Positions 51,341-61,611 of a DNA stretch of 64,000 nt are shown here, one piece after another. Each line of letters opens with the position of its first letter. The stretch's first letter is position 1. The DNA lies in NCBI RefSeq assembly GCF_001439815.1, contig NZ_JYLM01000007.1:1-64000 (forward strand), written 5' to 3'. The notes below the pieces were generated by a model. The model searched no databases. It saw nothing but the letters and a program-made list of their open reading frames with translations, and had not been told where the DNA came from. A program made the translations under genes and the position numbers. This stretch comes from Pseudomonas orientalis (GTDB lineage: Bacteria > Pseudomonadota > Gammaproteobacteria > Pseudomonadales > Pseudomonadaceae).

Positions 51341-52798
51341 ATGAGTGAAGAGATTCTGATCAATATCACGCCGATGGAATCGCGCGTGGCGGTGGTAGAG
51401 AACGGTGTTCTGCAAGAAGTGCATGTGGAGCGTACCCAGAAGCGCGGGATCGTCGGCAACATCTATAAAGGCAAGGTGGTGCGCGTATTGCCGGGCATGC
51501 AGGCGGCTTTCGTCGACATTGGCCTGGACCGTGCCGCGTTTATCCACGCTTCGGAAATCTCCCTGCGCGAAGGCCCGACGGTGGAAAGCATCAGCGCCCT
51601 GGTGCACGAAGGGCAGAGCCTGGTGGTGCAGGTCACCAAGGACCCCATCGGCTCCAAGGGGGCTCGGCTCACTACTCAACTGTCGATTCCTTCGCGGTAC
51701 CTGGTGTACATGCCGCGTACGGCCCATGTGGGCATTTCCCTCAAGATCGAAGACGAAGCCGAACGCGAGCGCCTGAAGAAGGTGGTCAGCGACTGTGTGG
51801 CCGCCGAAGGCATCAAGGAAGCCGGTGGTTTTATCCTGCGCACCGCCGCCGAAGGGGCGGGCGCCGATGAAATCCTGATGGATATCCGCTACCTGCGACG
51901 CCTGTGGGACCAGATCGATGTACAGATCAAGACTATCGGCGCGCCAAGCGTGATCTATGAAGACCTTGGCCTGGCGTTGCGTACCTTGCGCGATCTGGTC
52001 AGCCCAAAAATCGAGAAAATTCGCATCGACTCGCGGGAAACCTTCCAGCGCACCACGCAGTTTGTCGCCGAGTTGATGCCGGAAATCGCCGACCGCCTGG
52101 AGCACTATCCGGGCGAGCGGCCGATCTTCGACCTGTATGGCGTCGAAGACGAAATCCAGAAAGCCCTGGAGCGCAAGGTTCCGCTCAAATCCGGTGGTTA
52201 TCTGGTGGTGGACCCGGCGGAAGCCATGACCACCATCGACGTCAACACCGGCGCGTTCGTGGGCCACCGCAACCTCGAAGAAACCATCTTCAAGACCAAT
52301 CTCGAAGCGGCCACCGCGATTGCGCGCCAACTGCGCCTGCGCAATCTGGGCGGCATTATCATCATCGACTTCATCGACATGGAGGACGGCGAGCACCAAC
52401 GCCAGGTCCTGCGCACCCTCGAAAAGCAGTTGGAGCGCGACCACGCCAAGACCAACATCATTGGCATCACCGAGCTGGGCCTGGTGCAGATGACCCGCAA
52501 GCGCACCCGCGAAAGCCTTGAACAAGTGCTGTGCGAACCCTGCGGCAGTTGCCAGGGCCGCGGTAAGTTGAAAACCCCTGAAACGGTTTGCTACGAGATT
52601 TTCCGCGAAATCCTGCGGGAGGCGCGCGCCTACCAGGCTGAAGGTTATAGAGTGCTCGCCAACCAGAAAGTGGTGGATCGCCTGCTGGATGAAGAGTCGG
52701 GTAACGTCGCTGAACTGGAGGGCTTTATCGGGCGCACCATTCGTTTTCAGGTCGAAACCATGTACTCCCAGGAACAATACGACGTGGTGCTGCTCTGA
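51341..52798 (+). CDS. rng: Ribonuclease G
   Basis: A 485-residue endoribonuclease that processes the 5' end of 16S rRNA and takes part in mRNA decay. ATG 51341 is the family start (MSEEILINITPMESRVAVVENG). It has an S1 domain at about residues 38-125 (GNIYKGKVVRVLPGMQAAFVD) and the catalytic DNase I-like region with IIIIDFIDMEDGEH and TIDVNTGAFVG. The zinc-link pair is CEPCGSCQGRG. No C-terminal degradosome region, as expected for RNase G. Confidence 0.95.
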   Translation: MSEEILINITPMESRVAVVENGVLQEVHVERTQKRGIVGNIYKGKVVRVLPGMQAAFVDIGLDRAAFIHASEISLREGPTVESISALVHEGQSLVVQVTKDPIGSKGARLTTQLSIPSRYLVYMPRTAHVGISLKIEDEAERERLKKVVSDCVAAEGIKEAGGFILRTAAEGAGADEILMDIRYLRRLWDQIDVQIKTIGAPSVIYEDLGLALRTLRDLVSPKIEKIRIDSRETFQRTTQFVAELMPEIADRLEHYPGERPIFDLYGVEDEIQKALERKVPLKSGGYLVVDPAEAMTTIDVNTGAFVGHRNLEETIFKTNLEAATAIARQLRLRNLGGIIIIDFIDMEDGEHQRQVLRTLEKQLERDHAKTNIIGITELGLVQMTRKRTRESLEQVLCEPCGSCQGRGKLKTPETVCYEIFREILREARAYQAEGYRVLANQKVVDRLLDEESGNVAELEGFIGRTIRFQVETMYSQEQYDVVLL

Positions 52799-52874
52799 TC
52801 CCCATTCGTTTTCTCTTTTCGAGACCGACAGGCACTGATCTGTGGTCCGACTACTGCTTTGAGGGTCGCCTGAC

Positions 52875-55800
52875 ATGGAGCGTCTGATACGCTTTTTTGC
52901 CGCTTTGACCCGTTGGGGGCTGGGCCTGTGTGCATTGCTGCTGGTAGTGGCGGCGGTGTACGTGAGCCTGGGCCGTGAATTGACCCCACTGGTGGCCGAA
53001 TACCGCGCTGAAGTCGAAGCCAAGGCTCAGGCTGCGGTGCAGATGCCACTGCATATCGGTAGCCTCGAAGGCCGCTGGAGTGGTTTTGCGCCGATATTGC
53101 TGGCCCACGATGTGATGGTCGGCGAGGGCAGCAGCGCGTTGCGCCTGGATCAGGTTGAAGTAGTGCCCGACCTCTGGGCCAGCCTGATGGCCCGCGAAGT
53201 GCGCATCGCCCACCTGCAAGTCAGCGGCTTGCAGTTGAGCGTCAAGGAAGACAAGGAGGGCCGCTGGGCGCTGCAAGGCTTGCCCGTACAGGACGACCAG
53301 CCCCTGGACCCGGAGCAACTGCTCACCCGCATGCAAATGGTCAAGCGCGTATCGGTGCTGGACAGCCAGGTGACGCTGCAACCCTTCGACCGGTCGCCGG
53401 TGACCGTGACGTATGTAGGCCTGAACCTGCACACCGGTACCACCCGGCAACGTCTGGACGCGCGCCTGACATTGCCCGACGGCCAACCGCTGGCTTTGAG
53501 CCTGCGCAGCCACATGCGCGCCAGTCAGTGGAAAGATGCCGAGGTCGAGGCTTACCTGAGCCTTCCACAAAGCGACTGGGCCAAGTGGATTCCGTCCAGA
53601 TTGACCCAGCAATGGAAGCTGACTCAGTTCAAGGCCGGCGGTGAATTCTGGCTCAACTGGGCCAACGGCACCCTGCAAAGCGCCGTGGTACGCCTCAATT
53701 CGCCGCAGGTGAAGGGCAGCTACGCCGAGCGTAAGCCGGTCCATATCGAGAACCTGGCGCTCACCGCTTATGTGCAACGCAGTGACGGCGGGCTCAAGGT
53801 GCTGTTCGATTCGCTGGCGATGAATATCGGTGAAACCCGCTGGGAATCGCGCATGCAACTGCAGCAGAGCCTGGCGACCGATAAAGATCAGGAAGTCTGG
53901 AAGCTTCAGGCCGATCGACTCGACCTGACCCCCATCACTCCACTGCTCAATGCCCTGGCACCACTGCCGGAAGGTTTCGCCAAGGCCGTCGAGCATCTGA
54001 AAGCCACCGGTCTGTTGCGCAATGTGCTCGTGGACTTTCGGCCACAGGACAACACCGATCAAAAAGTCAGCTTTGCCGCCAACCTTGAGCGTGTCGGTTT
54101 TGACGCCTACTTCGGCGCGCCGGCCGCACGCAATGTGTCCGGCAGCATCAGCGGCAACCTGGGCCATGGCGAGTTGCGCATGGACAGCAAGGACTTTTCC
54201 CTGCACCTGTCCCCGATCTTCGCCAAGCCATGGCAGTACATCCAGGCCAATGCGCGTCTGACCTGGACGCTGGACAAACAGGGCTTCACCCTCGTTGCGC
54301 CGTATATCAAAGTGCTGGGGGAAGAGGGCAAGGTCGCTGCGGACTTCCTGATTCGCCTGCATTTCGACCATAGCCAGGAGGACTACATGGACCTGCGGGT
54401 CGGCATGGTCGATGGCGATGGTCGTTTTACCCCCAAGTACCTGCCGGCAGTGTTGAGCCCGGCGCTGGATGAATGGTTGCGCACGGCAATCCTCAAAGGC
54501 GCGGTAGACGAGGGTTTTTTCCAGTACCAGGGCTCCTTGAGCCACAACGCGCTGCCGGCCTCGCGCAATATCAGCCTGTTCTTCAAGGTGCATGATGCCG
54601 AGCTGGCGTTCCAGCCGGGCTGGCCCCATGTGGGCAAGGTCAATGGTGAGGTGTTTGTCGAGGAGAGCGGCGTGCGCATCCTGGCCAGCAAAGGGCAGTT
54701 GCTCGATACCCAGGTCAAGGACGTCTACGTCAATATCCCCCACGCGCCGGCCGGCCAGGACAGTCACCTGCTGCTCACCGGCGGATTTTCCGGTGGTTTG
54801 GGCGATGGTCTGAAAATCCTTCAGGAAGCCCCGATCGGCACCGCCTCCACCTTTGCGGGCTGGAAGGGCGAGGGCAACCTGCAAGGCAGCCTGGACCTGG
54901 ATGTGCCTCTGGCCAAGGGCACCGAGCCCAAAATCGTGGTCGACTTCAAGACCGACAAGGCGCGCCTGCAGCTGGCCGAGCCTACTCTGGACCTGACCCA
55001 GCTCAAGGGTGACTTCCGTTTCGACAGCGCCAAAGGCTTGAGCGGCCAGAATATTTCGGCCCAGGCGTTCGACCGCCCGATCACTGCGCAGATTTTTGCC
55101 GAAGGCAAGCCCGGCGCTATCAGCACCCGCGTGACCGCCAAGGGCCAGGTCACGGTCAAGCGGCTCACGGACTGGTTGAAAATCAGCCAGCCGCTGCCGG
55201 TGTCCGGCGATATCCCGTACCAATTGCAAGTCATCCTCGACGGCGCAGACAGCCAACTGATGGTCGACTCCAACCTCAAGGGCGTTGCGGTGGATTTGCC
55301 GGCGCCGTTCGGCATGCCGGCGAGCCAGGGCCGTGACAGTACGTTCCGCATGACCCTGCAGGGCGCTGAGCGTCGTTACTGGTTCGATTACGGTGAGCTG
55401 GCCAATTTCACCTTTGCCGCGCCGCCGGACAACTTCAATGATGGCCGCGGCGAATTGTTCCTCGGCGATGGCGATGCGGTATTGCCCGGCGCCAAGGGAC
55501 TGCGCGTTCGCGGGGTGCTCTCCGAGTTGGATATCGACCCGTGGAGAAAGCTCGCCAACCGTTACGCGGGTAACGATCCGGGCGGCAGTGCCAGGCAACT
55601 GCTCAGTGGCGCTGATTTCAAGGTGGGCAAGCTGACCGGCTTTGGTACTCAATTCGACCAGGTCAAACTGCAGCTGGATCGCAAGCCCGTGGCCTGGGGC
55701 CTGCAGTTCGACAGCCAGCAAGCCAAGGGCACGGTGAATCTGCCGGATGCCAAGGGCGCCCCCATTGCGGTCAACCTGCAGTACGTGAAGTTGCCCGCCG

Positions 55801-56690
55801 TAGACCCTACCGTGCAGGCTGACGAGAACGCGCCGGACCCGTTGGCCGAGATCGATCCCAAGGATATTCCCGCGTTGGATATCGCCATCGACCAGCTTTT
55901 CCAGGGCCCGGACCTGGTAGGCGCGTGGTCGCTGAAAATCCGCCCGACCGCCAAGGGCCTGGCCTTCAACAACCTGGACCTGGGCCTCAAGGGCATGCAA
56001 CTCAATGGCGCCGGTGGTTGGGAAGGCGCGCCGGGGGCCAGCAGCAGTTGGTACAAAGGGCGGCTGGACGGCAAGAACATTGCCGATGTGCTCAAAGGCT
56101 GGGGCTTTGCGCCCACGGTGACCAGCGAGGACTTTCATCTGGACGTGGACGGTCGTTGGCCGGGCTCGCCCGCCTGGGTCGGGCCCAAGCGGTTCTCCGG
56201 TAGCCTGGACGCGGCGTTCCGCAAAGGCCAGTTTGTCGAAGTGGAAGGTGGCGCCCAGGCGCTGCGGGTGTTCGGCCTGCTTAATTTCAACTCCATTGGC
56301 CGCCGTTTGCGCCTGGACTTCTCCGACTTGCTTGGCAAGGGCTTGAGCTATGACCGGGTCAAGGGCTTGCTGGCGGCCAGTGACGGTGTGTTCGTGACCC
56401 GTGAGCCCATCACCATGACCGGGCCGTCCACCAACCTGGAGCTCAACGGCACCCTGGACCTGGTGGCGGATCGCGTCGATGCCAAGTTGCTGGTGACCCT
56501 GCCGGTCACCAACAACCTGCCGATCGCTGCGTTGATTGTCGGCGCGCCGGCCATTGGCGGTGCGTTGTTCCTGATCGACAAGTTGATCGGAGACCGGGTG
56601 TCGCGCTTCGCCAGTGTGCAGTACACCGTACAAGGCCCCTGGAAAGACCCGAAAATCACCTTCGACAAGCCATTTGAAAAACCAAACTGA
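52875..56690 (+). CDS. yhdP: YhdP-family AsmA-like inter-membrane lipid transport protein
   Basis: A giant envelope protein of 1271 residues. It has an N-terminal membrane helix (TRWGLGLCALLLVVAAVYVSL, about 13-33), followed by a long periplasmic beta-rich body typical of bridge-like AsmA/DUF3971 proteins. The AsmA-like C-terminal part (FRKGQFVEVEGGAQALRVFGLLNF) is followed by a hydrophobic stretch near the end (NNLPIAALIVGAPAIGGALF). In E. coli YhdP moves phospholipid to the outer membrane. It follows rng by 76 bases. Confidence 0.92.
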   Translation: MERLIRFFAALTRWGLGLCALLLVVAAVYVSLGRELTPLVAEYRAEVEAKAQAAVQMPLHIGSLEGRWSGFAPILLAHDVMVGEGSSALRLDQVEVVPDLWASLMAREVRIAHLQVSGLQLSVKEDKEGRWALQGLPVQDDQPLDPEQLLTRMQMVKRVSVLDSQVTLQPFDRSPVTVTYVGLNLHTGTTRQRLDARLTLPDGQPLALSLRSHMRASQWKDAEVEAYLSLPQSDWAKWIPSRLTQQWKLTQFKAGGEFWLNWANGTLQSAVVRLNSPQVKGSYAERKPVHIENLALTAYVQRSDGGLKVLFDSLAMNIGETRWESRMQLQQSLATDKDQEVWKLQADRLDLTPITPLLNALAPLPEGFAKAVEHLKATGLLRNVLVDFRPQDNTDQKVSFAANLERVGFDAYFGAPAARNVSGSISGNLGHGELRMDSKDFSLHLSPIFAKPWQYIQANARLTWTLDKQGFTLVAPYIKVLGEEGKVAADFLIRLHFDHSQEDYMDLRVGMVDGDGRFTPKYLPAVLSPALDEWLRTAILKGAVDEGFFQYQGSLSHNALPASRNISLFFKVHDAELAFQPGWPHVGKVNGEVFVEESGVRILASKGQLLDTQVKDVYVNIPHAPAGQDSHLLLTGGFSGGLGDGLKILQEAPIGTASTFAGWKGEGNLQGSLDLDVPLAKGTEPKIVVDFKTDKARLQLAEPTLDLTQLKGDFRFDSAKGLSGQNISAQAFDRPITAQIFAEGKPGAISTRVTAKGQVTVKRLTDWLKISQPLPVSGDIPYQLQVILDGADSQLMVDSNLKGVAVDLPAPFGMPASQGRDSTFRMTLQGAERRYWFDYGELANFTFAAPPDNFNDGRGELFLGDGDAVLPGAKGLRVRGVLSELDIDPWRKLANRYAGNDPGGSARQLLSGADFKVGKLTGFGTQFDQVKLQLDRKPVAWGLQFDSQQAKGTVNLPDAKGAPIAVNLQYVKLPAVDPTVQADENAPDPLAEIDPKDIPALDIAIDQLFQGPDLVGAWSLKIRPTAKGLAFNNLDLGLKGMQLNGAGGWEGAPGASSSWYKGRLDGKNIADVLKGWGFAPTVTSEDFHLDVDGRWPGSPAWVGPKRFSGSLDAAFRKGQFVEVEGGAQALRVFGLLNFNSIGRRLRLDFSDLLGKGLSYDRVKGLLAASDGVFVTREPITMTGPSTNLELNGTLDLVADRVDAKLLVTLPVTNNLPIAALIVGAPAIGGALFLIDKLIGDRVSRFASVQYTVQGPWKDPKITFDKPFEKPN

Positions 56691-56738
56691 GAGGCTGTGG
56701 AGTAGCATGACCGCATGCCCTTTATGGAGTGTCGGCCC

Positions 56739-57587
56739 ATGTCCTTTGCGGTAATTCAAATGGTCAGCCAGAGTGATGTGCTGGCCAACCTGGTCCAGGC
56801 ACGCCGCCTGCTGGAGCGCGCGGCGGCGCAGGGCGCCAGGCTTGCGGTACTGCCGGAGAACTTCGCCGCCATGGGCCGCCGCGACATGGCCGATATCGGT
56901 CGCGCCGAGGCCTTGGGTGAAGGCCCGATCCTCCCATGGTTGAAACAGACCGCCCGAGACCTCACCTTATGGATAGTGGCGGGCACAATACCGTTGCCAC
57001 CCAGGGATCAACCGCACGCCAAGCCCAACGCCTGCTCGCTGCTGCTCGACGACCGTGGTGAAATCGTTGCTCGTTACGACAAGCTGCACTTGTTCGATGT
57101 GGATGTGGCGGACGCCCGAGGTCGCTATCGCGAATCCGACGACTATGCTTTCGGAAGCAATGTAGTCGTGGCGGACACGCCCGTGGGGCGCCTGGGGCTG
57201 ACGGTGTGTTACGACCTGCGCTTCCCCGAGTTGTACAGCGAGTTGCGTGCCGCCGGGGCTGAGTTGATCAGTGCGCCTTCGGCGTTTACGGCGGTAACCG
57301 GCGCTGCGCATTGGGATGTGCTGATTCGTGCGCGGGCCATCGAAACCCAGTGCTACCTGCTGGCGGCCGCCCAGGGCGGAGTGCACCCGGGGCCACGTGA
57401 AACCCATGGGCACGCGGCGATTATCGACCCCTGGGGGCGCATATTGGCCCAGCAGGATCAAGGCGAAGCGGTGCTGGTGGCCGAACGCGACAGCAGTGAA
57501 CAGGCGTCGATACGGGCGCGCATGCCGGTGGTCAACCACCGGCGCTTTTTCTCGCAGGGCGCACAGCGACCTGCTTCAGAACGATGA
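56739..57587 (+). CDS. Carbon-nitrogen hydrolase (nitrilase family, Nit1-like)
   Basis: A 282-residue soluble amidase. The catalytic triad is Glu in VLPENFAAM, Lys in RYDKLHLFD and Cys in LTVCYDLRFPELY. It closely follows the Nit1/YbeM type that repairs deaminated glutathione; this substrate is an inference. ATG 56739 is used, with GGAG 9 bases before; an ATG 24 bases earlier is less well placed. It lies between yhdP and tldD and is probably cotranscribed. Confidence 0.88.
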   Translation: MSFAVIQMVSQSDVLANLVQARRLLERAAAQGARLAVLPENFAAMGRRDMADIGRAEALGEGPILPWLKQTARDLTLWIVAGTIPLPPRDQPHAKPNACSLLLDDRGEIVARYDKLHLFDVDVADARGRYRESDDYAFGSNVVVADTPVGRLGLTVCYDLRFPELYSELRAAGAELISAPSAFTAVTGAAHWDVLIRARAIETQCYLLAAAQGGVHPGPRETHGHAAIIDPWGRILAQQDQGEAVLVAERDSSEQASIRARMPVVNHRRFFSQGAQRPASER

Positions 57588-57603
57588 ATTTAAGGCCAAA
57601 CCT

Positions 57604-59046
57604 ATGAGCGAGTTGTTGTCCTCAGTCAGTGAACACCTCCTGGCACCCGGTGGCGTGACCATCGAAAATCTGCAAACCGTGCTGGGCGATCTGGCCGGGC
57701 CGGGCATTGACGCGGCCGACCTGTATTTCCAGGGGCAGATTTCCGAGTCCTGGGCGCTGGAAGACGGCATCGTCAAGGAAGGCAGTTTCAACCTTGACCA
57801 GGGTGTGGGCGTTCGCGCGCAATCGGGCGAAAAAACCGGTTTTGCCTACAGCAACGCCATTACCCTGGAGGCCCTGGGCCTGGCGGCGCGTGCGGCGCGC
57901 TCGATCTCCCGCGCGGGGCAAAACGGCACGGTGCAGGCGTTCAGTACCCAGGACGTGGCGCAGTTGTACGCGCCGGATAATCCGCTGGAAGTGATCAGCC
58001 GCGCGGAGAAGGTCGAGCTGCTCAAGCGTGTTGACGCGGCTACGCGTGCCCTGGACCCGCGTATCCAGCAGGTCACCGTAAGCATGGCCGGCGTGTGGGA
58101 GCGCATCCTTGTCGCGTCCACCGACGGCGGGCTGGCGGCGGATGTGCGGCCACTGGTGCGTTTCAACGTGAGTGTGATCGTCGAACAGAATGGTCGCCGC
58201 GAGCGCGGTGGCCATGGCGGCGGCGGGCGTACCGACTACCGTTATTTCCTCGCCGAAGACCGCGCCATGGGCTACGCCCGTGAAGCGCTGCGCCAGGCAC
58301 TGGTCAACCTGGAAGCGATTCCTGCGCCGGCCGGTACCTTGCCGGTGGTGCTGGGCTCGGGTTGGTCCGGTGTGTTGTTGCACGAAGCCGTGGGCCATGG
58401 GCTGGAAGGCGACTTCAACCGCAAGGGCAGTTCCGCCTACAGCGGCCGTATGGGCGAGAGGGTCGCATCCAAGCTGTGCACCATTGTCGATGACGGCACC
58501 CTGGCCGGTCGCCGTGGTTCGTTGAGCGTGGATGACGAAGGAACGCCGACCGAGTGCACCACCCTGATCGAAAACGGCGTGCTCAAGGGCTATATGCAGG
58601 ACAAGCTCAACGCCCGCCTGATGGGCGTGGCGCGCACCGGCAACGGCCGCCGTGAATCCTATGCCCACCTGCCGATGCCACGCATGACCAACACCTACAT
58701 GCTCGGTGGCGAGAGCGATCCGGCAGAAATCATTGCTTCGGTGAAGCGCGGCATCTACTGCGCCAACCTTGGTGGCGGGCAGGTGGATATCACCAGCGGC
58801 AAGTTCGTGTTCTCCACCAGCGAGGCGTACCTGATCGAAGACGGCAAGATTACCGCACCGGTCAAGGGCGCGACATTGATCGGTAATGGGCCGGAGGCCA
58901 TGAGCAAGGTGTCGATGGTCGGTAACGACCTGTCGCTGGACAGCGGCGTGGGTACGTGCGGGAAGGATGGGCAGTCGGTGCCGGTGGGCGTGGGCCAGCC
59001 AACCTTGAAAATCGATGCGATCACCGTGGGTGGCACGGGGTCGTAA
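57604..59046 (+). CDS. tldD: Metalloprotease TldD
   Basis: A 480-residue subunit that with PmbA (TldE) forms a heterodimeric zinc protease degrading unfolded peptides and maturing microcin-type peptides. The zinc motif HEAVGHGLEGDF carries the HExxxH residues; a third cysteine ligand is probably in IYCANLGGGQ. ATG 57604 is 17 bases after the nitrilase stop. pmbA lies 0.7 kb on, past the convergent darP. Confidence 0.95.
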   Translation: MSELLSSVSEHLLAPGGVTIENLQTVLGDLAGPGIDAADLYFQGQISESWALEDGIVKEGSFNLDQGVGVRAQSGEKTGFAYSNAITLEALGLAARAARSISRAGQNGTVQAFSTQDVAQLYAPDNPLEVISRAEKVELLKRVDAATRALDPRIQQVTVSMAGVWERILVASTDGGLAADVRPLVRFNVSVIVEQNGRRERGGHGGGGRTDYRYFLAEDRAMGYAREALRQALVNLEAIPAPAGTLPVVLGSGWSGVLLHEAVGHGLEGDFNRKGSSAYSGRMGERVASKLCTIVDDGTLAGRRGSLSVDDEGTPTECTTLIENGVLKGYMQDKLNARLMGVARTGNGRRESYAHLPMPRMTNTYMLGGESDPAEIIASVKRGIYCANLGGGQVDITSGKFVFSTSEAYLIEDGKITAPVKGATLIGNGPEAMSKVSMVGNDLSLDSGVGTCGKDGQSVPVGVGQPTLKIDAITVGGTGS

Positions 59047-59091
59047 GCCGTGGAGCTTCGGGTGGCGAAGACCGCCACCCGCGGAAGAGGG

Positions 59092-59613
59092 TCAGCGCAG
59101 ACCGCGTTGAGTCTCGTCCAGCTCACGGATGTATTTGAAGATTTTACGGCTGGTGGCCGGCGCCTTGTTATGCGCCTGCTCATGCTGGGCCTGACGGATC
59201 AGGGAACGCAATTGCTGGCGGTCCGCGTCCGGATAGTCCAGCACGAATTTCTCCAGCACGGCGTCATCGCCCGAGATCAGGCGGTCACGCCAGCGCTCCA
59301 GGTTATGGAAGCGTTCGTTGTACTGGCGAGTGGAGGCATCGGTCTGATCGAGCAAGGCCAGAATAGCGTCAGTGTCCTGATCGCGCATCAGCTTGCCGAT
59401 AAACATGATGTGCCGTTTGCGCGCGATATTCGCGGTGTGCTTAGGCGCATCGGCCAAGGCCCGGCGCATTTCGTCGGTCAGTGGCAGTTTGGCTATCAAG
59501 TCCTTTTTGAGCGTTGTAAGGCGCTCGCCAAGGTCAACCAGAGCATGCAGCTCGCGTTTGACCTGGGTTTTGCTTTTCTCCCCATCGAGGGAGTCGTCGT
59601 AAGAATCAACCAT
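59092..59613 (-). CDS. darP: Ribosome biogenesis factor DarP (YjgA)
   Basis: A 173-residue helical protein of the UPF0307 family that helps assemble the peptidyl-transferase centre of the 50S subunit. Typical segments are KSKTQVKRELHALVDLGERL, MRRALADAPKHTANIARKRHIMFIGKLMR and LRSLIRQAQHEQAHNKAPATSRKIFKYIREL. ATG 59613 gives the standard start; the ribosome site upstream is weak. It is convergent to tldD. Confidence 0.92.
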   Translation of the reverse strand: MVDSYDDSLDGEKSKTQVKRELHALVDLGERLTTLKKDLIAKLPLTDEMRRALADAPKHTANIARKRHIMFIGKLMRDQDTDAILALLDQTDASTRQYNERFHNLERWRDRLISGDDAVLEKFVLDYPDADRQQLRSLIRQAQHEQAHNKAPATSRKIFKYIRELDETQRGLR

Positions 59614-59721
59614 GGTGGCAGTCCGCAAAGAAACGTCGCCATGATAACCAGTCGGGGGCCGCTTGTCCGGCCCGGTCGCTCGATGGCCTTAACCGAGAGC
59701 AGAATTTGAGTGGAGAAAACC

Positions 59722-61068
59722 ATGAGTGCAGCCCAAAGCGTCGGTCCGCAAGCGTTACCGGCACTGCAGGAACAAGTCGAGCAGATCCTTGCCGAGGCCA
59801 AGCGCCAGGGGGCCAGCGCCTGTGAAGTAGCGGTGTCGCTGGAACAGGGGCTGTCGACGTCGGTGCGTCAGCGGGAAGTGGAAACCGTCGAGTTCAATCG
59901 CGACCAGGGGTTCGGCATTACCTTGTACGTTGGTCAGCGCAAGGGCTCGGCCAGTACGTCGGCCAGTGGCCCGGAGGCGATTCGCGAAACCGTCGCCGCT
60001 GCTTTGGCAATCGCCAAGCACACTTCCGAGGATGAAAGCTCGGGCTTGGCCGACAAAGCGTTGATGGCCAAGGATCTGCAGGATTTCGATCTGTTCCATG
60101 CCTGGGACATCACGCCTGAGCAAGCCATCGAGCAGGCGCTGACCTGCGAAGCGGCGGCGTTTGACGCCGATGCCCGCATCAAGAATGCCGACGGCACCAC
60201 GCTGAGCACCCACCAGGGCTGCCGTGTCTATGGCAACAGCCATGGTTTTATCGGCGGCTATGCGTCCACCCGTCACAGCCTGAGCTGCGTGATGATCGCT
60301 GAAGCCAATGGCCAGATGCAGCGTGATTACTGGTATGACGTGAATCGTCAGGGTGAGTTGCTGGCAGACCCCGTAAGCATTGGCCAGCGCGCCGCGCAGC
60401 GTGCAGCCAGCCGTTTGGGCGCGCGCCCGGTGCCCACCTGCGAAGTACCGGTGTTGTTTTCCGCCGAGTTGGCCGGTGGTTTGTTCGGCAGTTTTCTCGG
60501 GGCGATTTCCGGCGGCAACCTCTACCGTAAATCTTCCTTCCTCGAAGGCGCGATCGGCGAGACGTTGTTCCCTGAATGGCTGACTATCGATGAGCGCCCG
60601 CACCTCATGCGCGCCATGGGCAGCACCTCGTTCGACGGCGATGGCCTGGCCACCTATGCCAAGCCGTTCGTCGAGAACGGCGAGTTGGTGTCTTATGTCT
60701 TGGGCACCTACGCGGGCCGCAAGCTTGGCCTGCCCAGCACCGCCAACTCCGGCGGCGTCCACAACCTGTTCGTGACTCATGGCGATGAAGACCAGGCGGC
60801 GCTGTTGCGTCGCATGGGACGCGGCCTGCTGGTGACCGAACTGATGGGCCACGGCCTGAACATGGTGACGGGTGACTATTCCCGTGGCGCGGCGGGATTC
60901 TGGGTGGAGAACGGCGAAATTCAGTTCGCCGTCCAGGAAGTGACGATCGCCGGCAACATGCGCGATATGTTCAAGCAGATCGTTGCAGTGGGGAATGATC
61001 TGGAGCTGCGCAGCAATATCCGCACGGGCTCCGTATTGATCGAACGGATGACGGTCGCCGGTAGCTGA
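59722..61068 (+). CDS. pmbA: Metalloprotease subunit PmbA (TldE)
   Basis: A 448-residue partner of TldD that lacks the zinc motif itself. It has the family pattern QREVETVEFNRDQGFGITLYVGQRKGSAS, GGLFGSFLGAISGGNLYRKSSFLEG and GAAGFWVENGEIQFAVQEVTIAGNM. ATG 59722 has GGAG upstream; a GTG four codons earlier is less likely. Confidence 0.95.
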   Translation: MSAAQSVGPQALPALQEQVEQILAEAKRQGASACEVAVSLEQGLSTSVRQREVETVEFNRDQGFGITLYVGQRKGSASTSASGPEAIRETVAAALAIAKHTSEDESSGLADKALMAKDLQDFDLFHAWDITPEQAIEQALTCEAAAFDADARIKNADGTTLSTHQGCRVYGNSHGFIGGYASTRHSLSCVMIAEANGQMQRDYWYDVNRQGELLADPVSIGQRAAQRAASRLGARPVPTCEVPVLFSAELAGGLFGSFLGAISGGNLYRKSSFLEGAIGETLFPEWLTIDERPHLMRAMGSTSFDGDGLATYAKPFVENGELVSYVLGTYAGRKLGLPSTANSGGVHNLFVTHGDEDQAALLRRMGRGLLVTELMGHGLNMVTGDYSRGAAGFWVENGEIQFAVQEVTIAGNMRDMFKQIVAVGNDLELRSNIRTGSVLIERMTVAGS

Positions 61069-61083
61069 CCTGCGACGCGTCAC

Positions 61084-61125
61084 CAAAAAAGGCGCGCCAT
61101 CTCGATGATGGCGCGCCTTTTTTTG
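61084..61125 (+). terminator. Terminator of pmbA
   Basis: AAAAAAGGCGCGCCATC and GATGGCGCGCCTTTTTTT pair over a short TCGAT loop with a T-run. Confidence 0.92.
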
Positions 61126-61179
61126 GGGCTCTGTAAGGCGAGTTCAACCTGTCGTTCTTGTTTTGATTCTTAATATCAT

Positions 61180-61198
61180 TTAATAATGAATATCATTA
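61180..61198 (+). promoter_or_regulatory. Fur box
   Basis: TTAATAATGAATATCATTA is close to the 19-base Fur consensus GATAATGATAATCATTATC, in particular AATGA and ATCATTA. It lies 17 bases before the fagA start in an AT-rich promoter region. Iron-loaded Fur would repress the operon. Confidence 0.8.
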
Positions 61199-61215
61199 CT
61201 GGATGAGTGTGGATC

Positions 61216-61611
61216 ATGAGTTCTGTCTTGCATGAGGACCCGTACCTGGAAAGTTGGCGGTGGATGAGTCGTCAGATCCGCTGCGGGCTCGACCCCAATG
61301 AACCTCGCCTGATCGAACATTACCTCAATGAGGGGCGGTATCTGGCGTGTTGCACCGCGACCCACCCGTGGACGATCGCCGAAACCTCATTTCGCCTGCT
61401 CATCGACACCGCCAGCGATACCGCGCTGCCCTGGCATTGGCGCTCCCTGTGTCTGGACCAGGCCTGGCGTCCATTGCGTGACCTGGAAAAACTCTCCCAC
61501 TGCGCCTGCCGGCTAAAGCGCTGGCAGGCGTTCGCCTGGCAATTGGCAACCTGCCAACTGCTGCCATCCCTCTCTTTCTCCGATGTGGTGCAAGGATCCA
61601 ACGATGAGTAA
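61216..61611 (+). CDS. fagA: FagA-like iron-regulated protein
   Basis: A 131-residue protein (MSSVLHEDPYLESWRWMSRQIRCG) rich in Trp, Cys and Leu, without recognised domain. Its position directly before fumC with a Fur box upstream matches fagA (Fur-associated gene) of P. aeruginosa. Function is unknown. It overlaps fumC by 8 bases. Confidence 0.85.
   Translation: MSSVLHEDPYLESWRWMSRQIRCGLDPNEPRLIEHYLNEGRYLACCTATHPWTIAETSFRLLIDTASDTALPWHWRSLCLDQAWRPLRDLEKLSHCACRLKRWQAFAWQLATCQLLPSLSFSDVVQGSNDE

Noticed and set aside
52851..56759. 1302-codon open frame on the minus strand
   Set aside because: It is the antisense of yhdP. Its composition (rich in His, Gln, Arg, Gly) is that of a GC-rich shadow, and the plus strand has a coherent AsmA-like protein.
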